Source: Clostridia bacterium
GTDB lineage: Bacteria; Bacillota; Clostridia; Oscillospirales; CAG-272
NCBI GenBank assembly: GCA_017467105.1
Contig: JAFTSU010000013.1
Coordinates: 49,938 to 113,937, forward strand
Length of the DNA stretch: 64,000 nucleotides
Reading direction: 5' to 3'
Within the stretch, counting starts at the first letter, position 1, and each line of letters begins with the position of its first letter. The translations under genes and the position numbers were made by a program. Under the pieces are notes generated by a model, which worked only from the letters and a program-made list of their open reading frames with translations, did not search any database and had not been told where the DNA came from. Below are positions 63,401 through 64,000 of this stretch, piece after piece.

Positions 63401-64000
63401 ATGCGCCGTTTGAATAATCAGTATACGTTATATCAGATCCGTTTGTCGTTCCTCTGAAGCCAAGGAGTATAAGGCACGCGAAATCATTCATACCCGCGCC
63501 GCGCTTATTGGCAAAGCCTATTTCGCACTGGCTGGTGCTCCCAATATTTTCGAACAGAACGTCCGTCTCAAACACCGCGATGGTTGCGCCATCGTTCACC
63601 TTGCACGGATAGAGGAAAACTGTACAGCCATCGCTGGTCAAGGTTTTGCTGATATGCAGAACACCGCCGTCGGAATAGTTCTCCGGAGTTATCAGCTCGT
63701 AGGTATTTCCACGGTTGCTGATGCTTATTTGCTTCTCCGGCATTTCTTCAAAGGTTATTGCCGAATCGTCGGCATCGCCGGCAAGAGAAATGTTAAACGA
63801 GGGATCGGGAAGATCGGGTAAATCAACCTCCGGGTCTTTGCCATCATTATCGCCCGTGTCACCTTCGTTATCGCCGGAACCACCTTCGTTATCGCCGGAG
63901 TCGCCTTCGTTTTCGCCCGAGCCGCCTTCGTTGTCGCCGGAACCGCCTTCATTGTCACCGGAACCACCTTCGTTTTCGCCGGAACCGCCTTCATTGTCAC
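60438..64000 (-). CDS. Toroid-family secreted protein, 5'-truncated by window end (over 1186 aa)
   Basis: The frame is open through the window end; the ATG at 63743 is internal and not the start. Visible parts, N to C: a repetitive linker of GDNEGGSG-type units (64000 to about 63830), as found after the lipid Cys in its relatives; a concanavalin-like module (63770-63130, closing DMYLDNSYLEQ); the hexosaminidase-like domain (AKEIIIGYVEGRQVCDRAYE, YLLYAEGGKIVLAFDKN); the toroid-like core with SWYDPATGLFYASTSGKRAE, QGEDGEFYVPQLKKANID, GRDRSACISLLSRFKG, GGWGYQNSNGFFKGIGRY, KVDGGFGHSTTAGTSGWQGG, DNLSDMDAISC; and a C-terminal concanavalin-like module (61020-60450). A module ahead of the core is seen only here. 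The signal peptide lies beyond the window. Confidence 0.82.
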   Translation of the reverse strand, partial: DNEGGSGENEGGSGDNEGGSGDNEGGSGENEGDSGDNEGGSGDNEGDTGDNDGKDPEVDLPDLPDPSFNISLAGDADDSAITFEEMPEKQISISNRGNTYELITPENYSDGGVLHISKTLTSDGCTVFLYPCKVNDGATIAVFETDVLFENIGSTSQCEIGFANKRGAGMNDFACLILLGFRGTTNGSDITYTDYSNGASNSQGMNTGAKVGEWFNLRMEYCDGDLDTFTLRTYINDQLIYSSSAIYSQKICSGEVPLYQAEEINMLSFRMNMGLTCDMYLDNSYLEQVKVETREYEDDGDIEPGQTLIDSDSSVMITLAPNLNGIVGDINYIAGYLDHFILGDGGEIFLGNSDLSSAKEIIIGYVEGRQVCDRAYEELRKLDKPERISEFRYLLYAEGGKIVLAFDKNPYTSAQPTHRIVRDFVKYYLQNSDHLLFDCGVVFSGTVDMRAVQNEIDDKKSAEAWEAIKEQLGDVDVYESLRAYYDMIFDDNILSLVGSWYDPATGLFYASTSGKRAEGIYPIPEATSQATSYMKNSGAMSGDNYLLILPEVQRYKIIYYLKSIQGEDGEFYVPQLKKANIDSNRVGRDRSACISLLSRFKGSPTYDVGSTKGDGITAEEYWTSLLEAGLVTDEDKPIIYWADYRPEAVEDSLAQSVAVAVSHAVAASDVVAVASTSQFQSHVSFVEWLLSKDCYNGPYGAISSTSSAASIISDWSRKLGGYTGETVTITKSGRSYELKTGETLNEILINWMNSYINEAGLFGKVTNNYDSNGNPVYDGFFGGWGYQNSNGFFKGIGRYSSMGIAYPKPREAAESLLKGINSDEPATSNVLVIYNVWSSLGSIRSNVQRYYEGDDKQEILDMIEETVWSKIVDEKTGETRTYAALAIDKAIAKLQAFRKVDGGFGHSTTAGTSGWQGGLRVGIPSDNLSDMDAISCTNNGLTGSICSVLGISSASVPRNTEADLFLFLDAMHAQPSVTKTPPAAEKPKSPPPEIETFEKMPEWISLREAPDSTIEITELVGEAVLHVDKHTGFTSFTYNGINKKDENPTVTIIGLDILVKDVKTRGGIEIYPQRNGTSMFLPYLAISGTADGSAITVVDHSSGKGAVPSGITVGKWASVEIRYYGEEKKYDFYVNGKFVMSGNYLRSGTDYPTSEEINGVCVAMNSSNVAQFYYDNLYIYQLNESK

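Noticed and set aside
60438-63743. Treating the ATG at 63743 as the start of the last gene
   Set aside because: The same frame continues upstream to the window end with a module opening and a Gly/Asn/Glu linker, and no ribosome site precedes 63743.
63755-64000. Minus-strand frame of repeated Lys/Ala/Pro/Val units at the window end
   Set aside because: Out-of-frame reading of the linker repeats of the truncated toroid-family gene.

Overview
The window reads as chromosome from an uncultured anaerobic Firmicute of the Clostridia type, probably a gut or rumen bacterium. Evidence for this is strong AAAGGAGG-type ribosome sites, sigma-A promoters with 16-17 bp spacers, many lipoproteins with a Gly/Ser/Glu linker straight after the lipidated Cys, an Opp-type peptide transporter, BspA-type leucine-rich repeats, and tandem DHH phosphoesterases. 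No rRNA, tRNA, CRISPR array, transposase or prophage gene was seen. The assignment is inference from gene content; no taxonomic marker is present.

Layout. 1-3.5 kb (minus): an operon of a PHP-domain phosphoesterase, a compact cytosolic member of a toroid-like family and a GH2 glycosidase cut off by the window start. 3.6-4.9 kb (minus): a 4'-phosphopantetheinyl transferase and the N-terminal part of an adenylate-forming enzyme. 5.3-7.8 kb (plus): a membrane protein ending in a CD1871A-like CXXC segment, then a polyferredoxin fused to a TlpA-like thioredoxin. 8.0-13.6 kb (minus): three lipoproteins, one carrying a thioredoxin domain and a zinc-ribbon-like motif. 14.2-30.6 kb (plus): one long apparent operon with a 2467-residue subtilisin-like cell-envelope protease with leucine-rich repeats, a lipoprotein, and a complete oligopeptide ABC transporter (binding protein, two permeases, two ATPases, small membrane protein). 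31.1-34.0 kb (plus): two DHH/DHHA1 phosphoesterases and SurE. 34.2-35.2 kb (minus): a secreted barnase-like ribonuclease with an EF-hand-like insertion.

35.7-64 kb (minus) is the accessory region. Two secreted proteins (720 and 753 aa) are each preceded by a tiny conserved ORF (47 and 48 codons, core motif DVITTSAVIGDG, C-terminus GNW) that automated gene calling with a length cut-off would miss. Beyond a 1.1 kb patch of palindromic repeats lie six large paralogues sharing a helical toroid-like core; four are exported and two lack a signal peptide. They are combined with an N-terminal hexosaminidase-like domain and one to five C-terminal beta-sandwich (concanavalin-like) modules. The compact homologue at 1.1-2.5 kb sits beside a glycosidase, so a role in glycan degradation is the simplest working guess, but no member has a function I can name.

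Intergenic DNA is rich in short degenerate tandem repeats of 20-22 bp and in 45-49 bp direct repeats.
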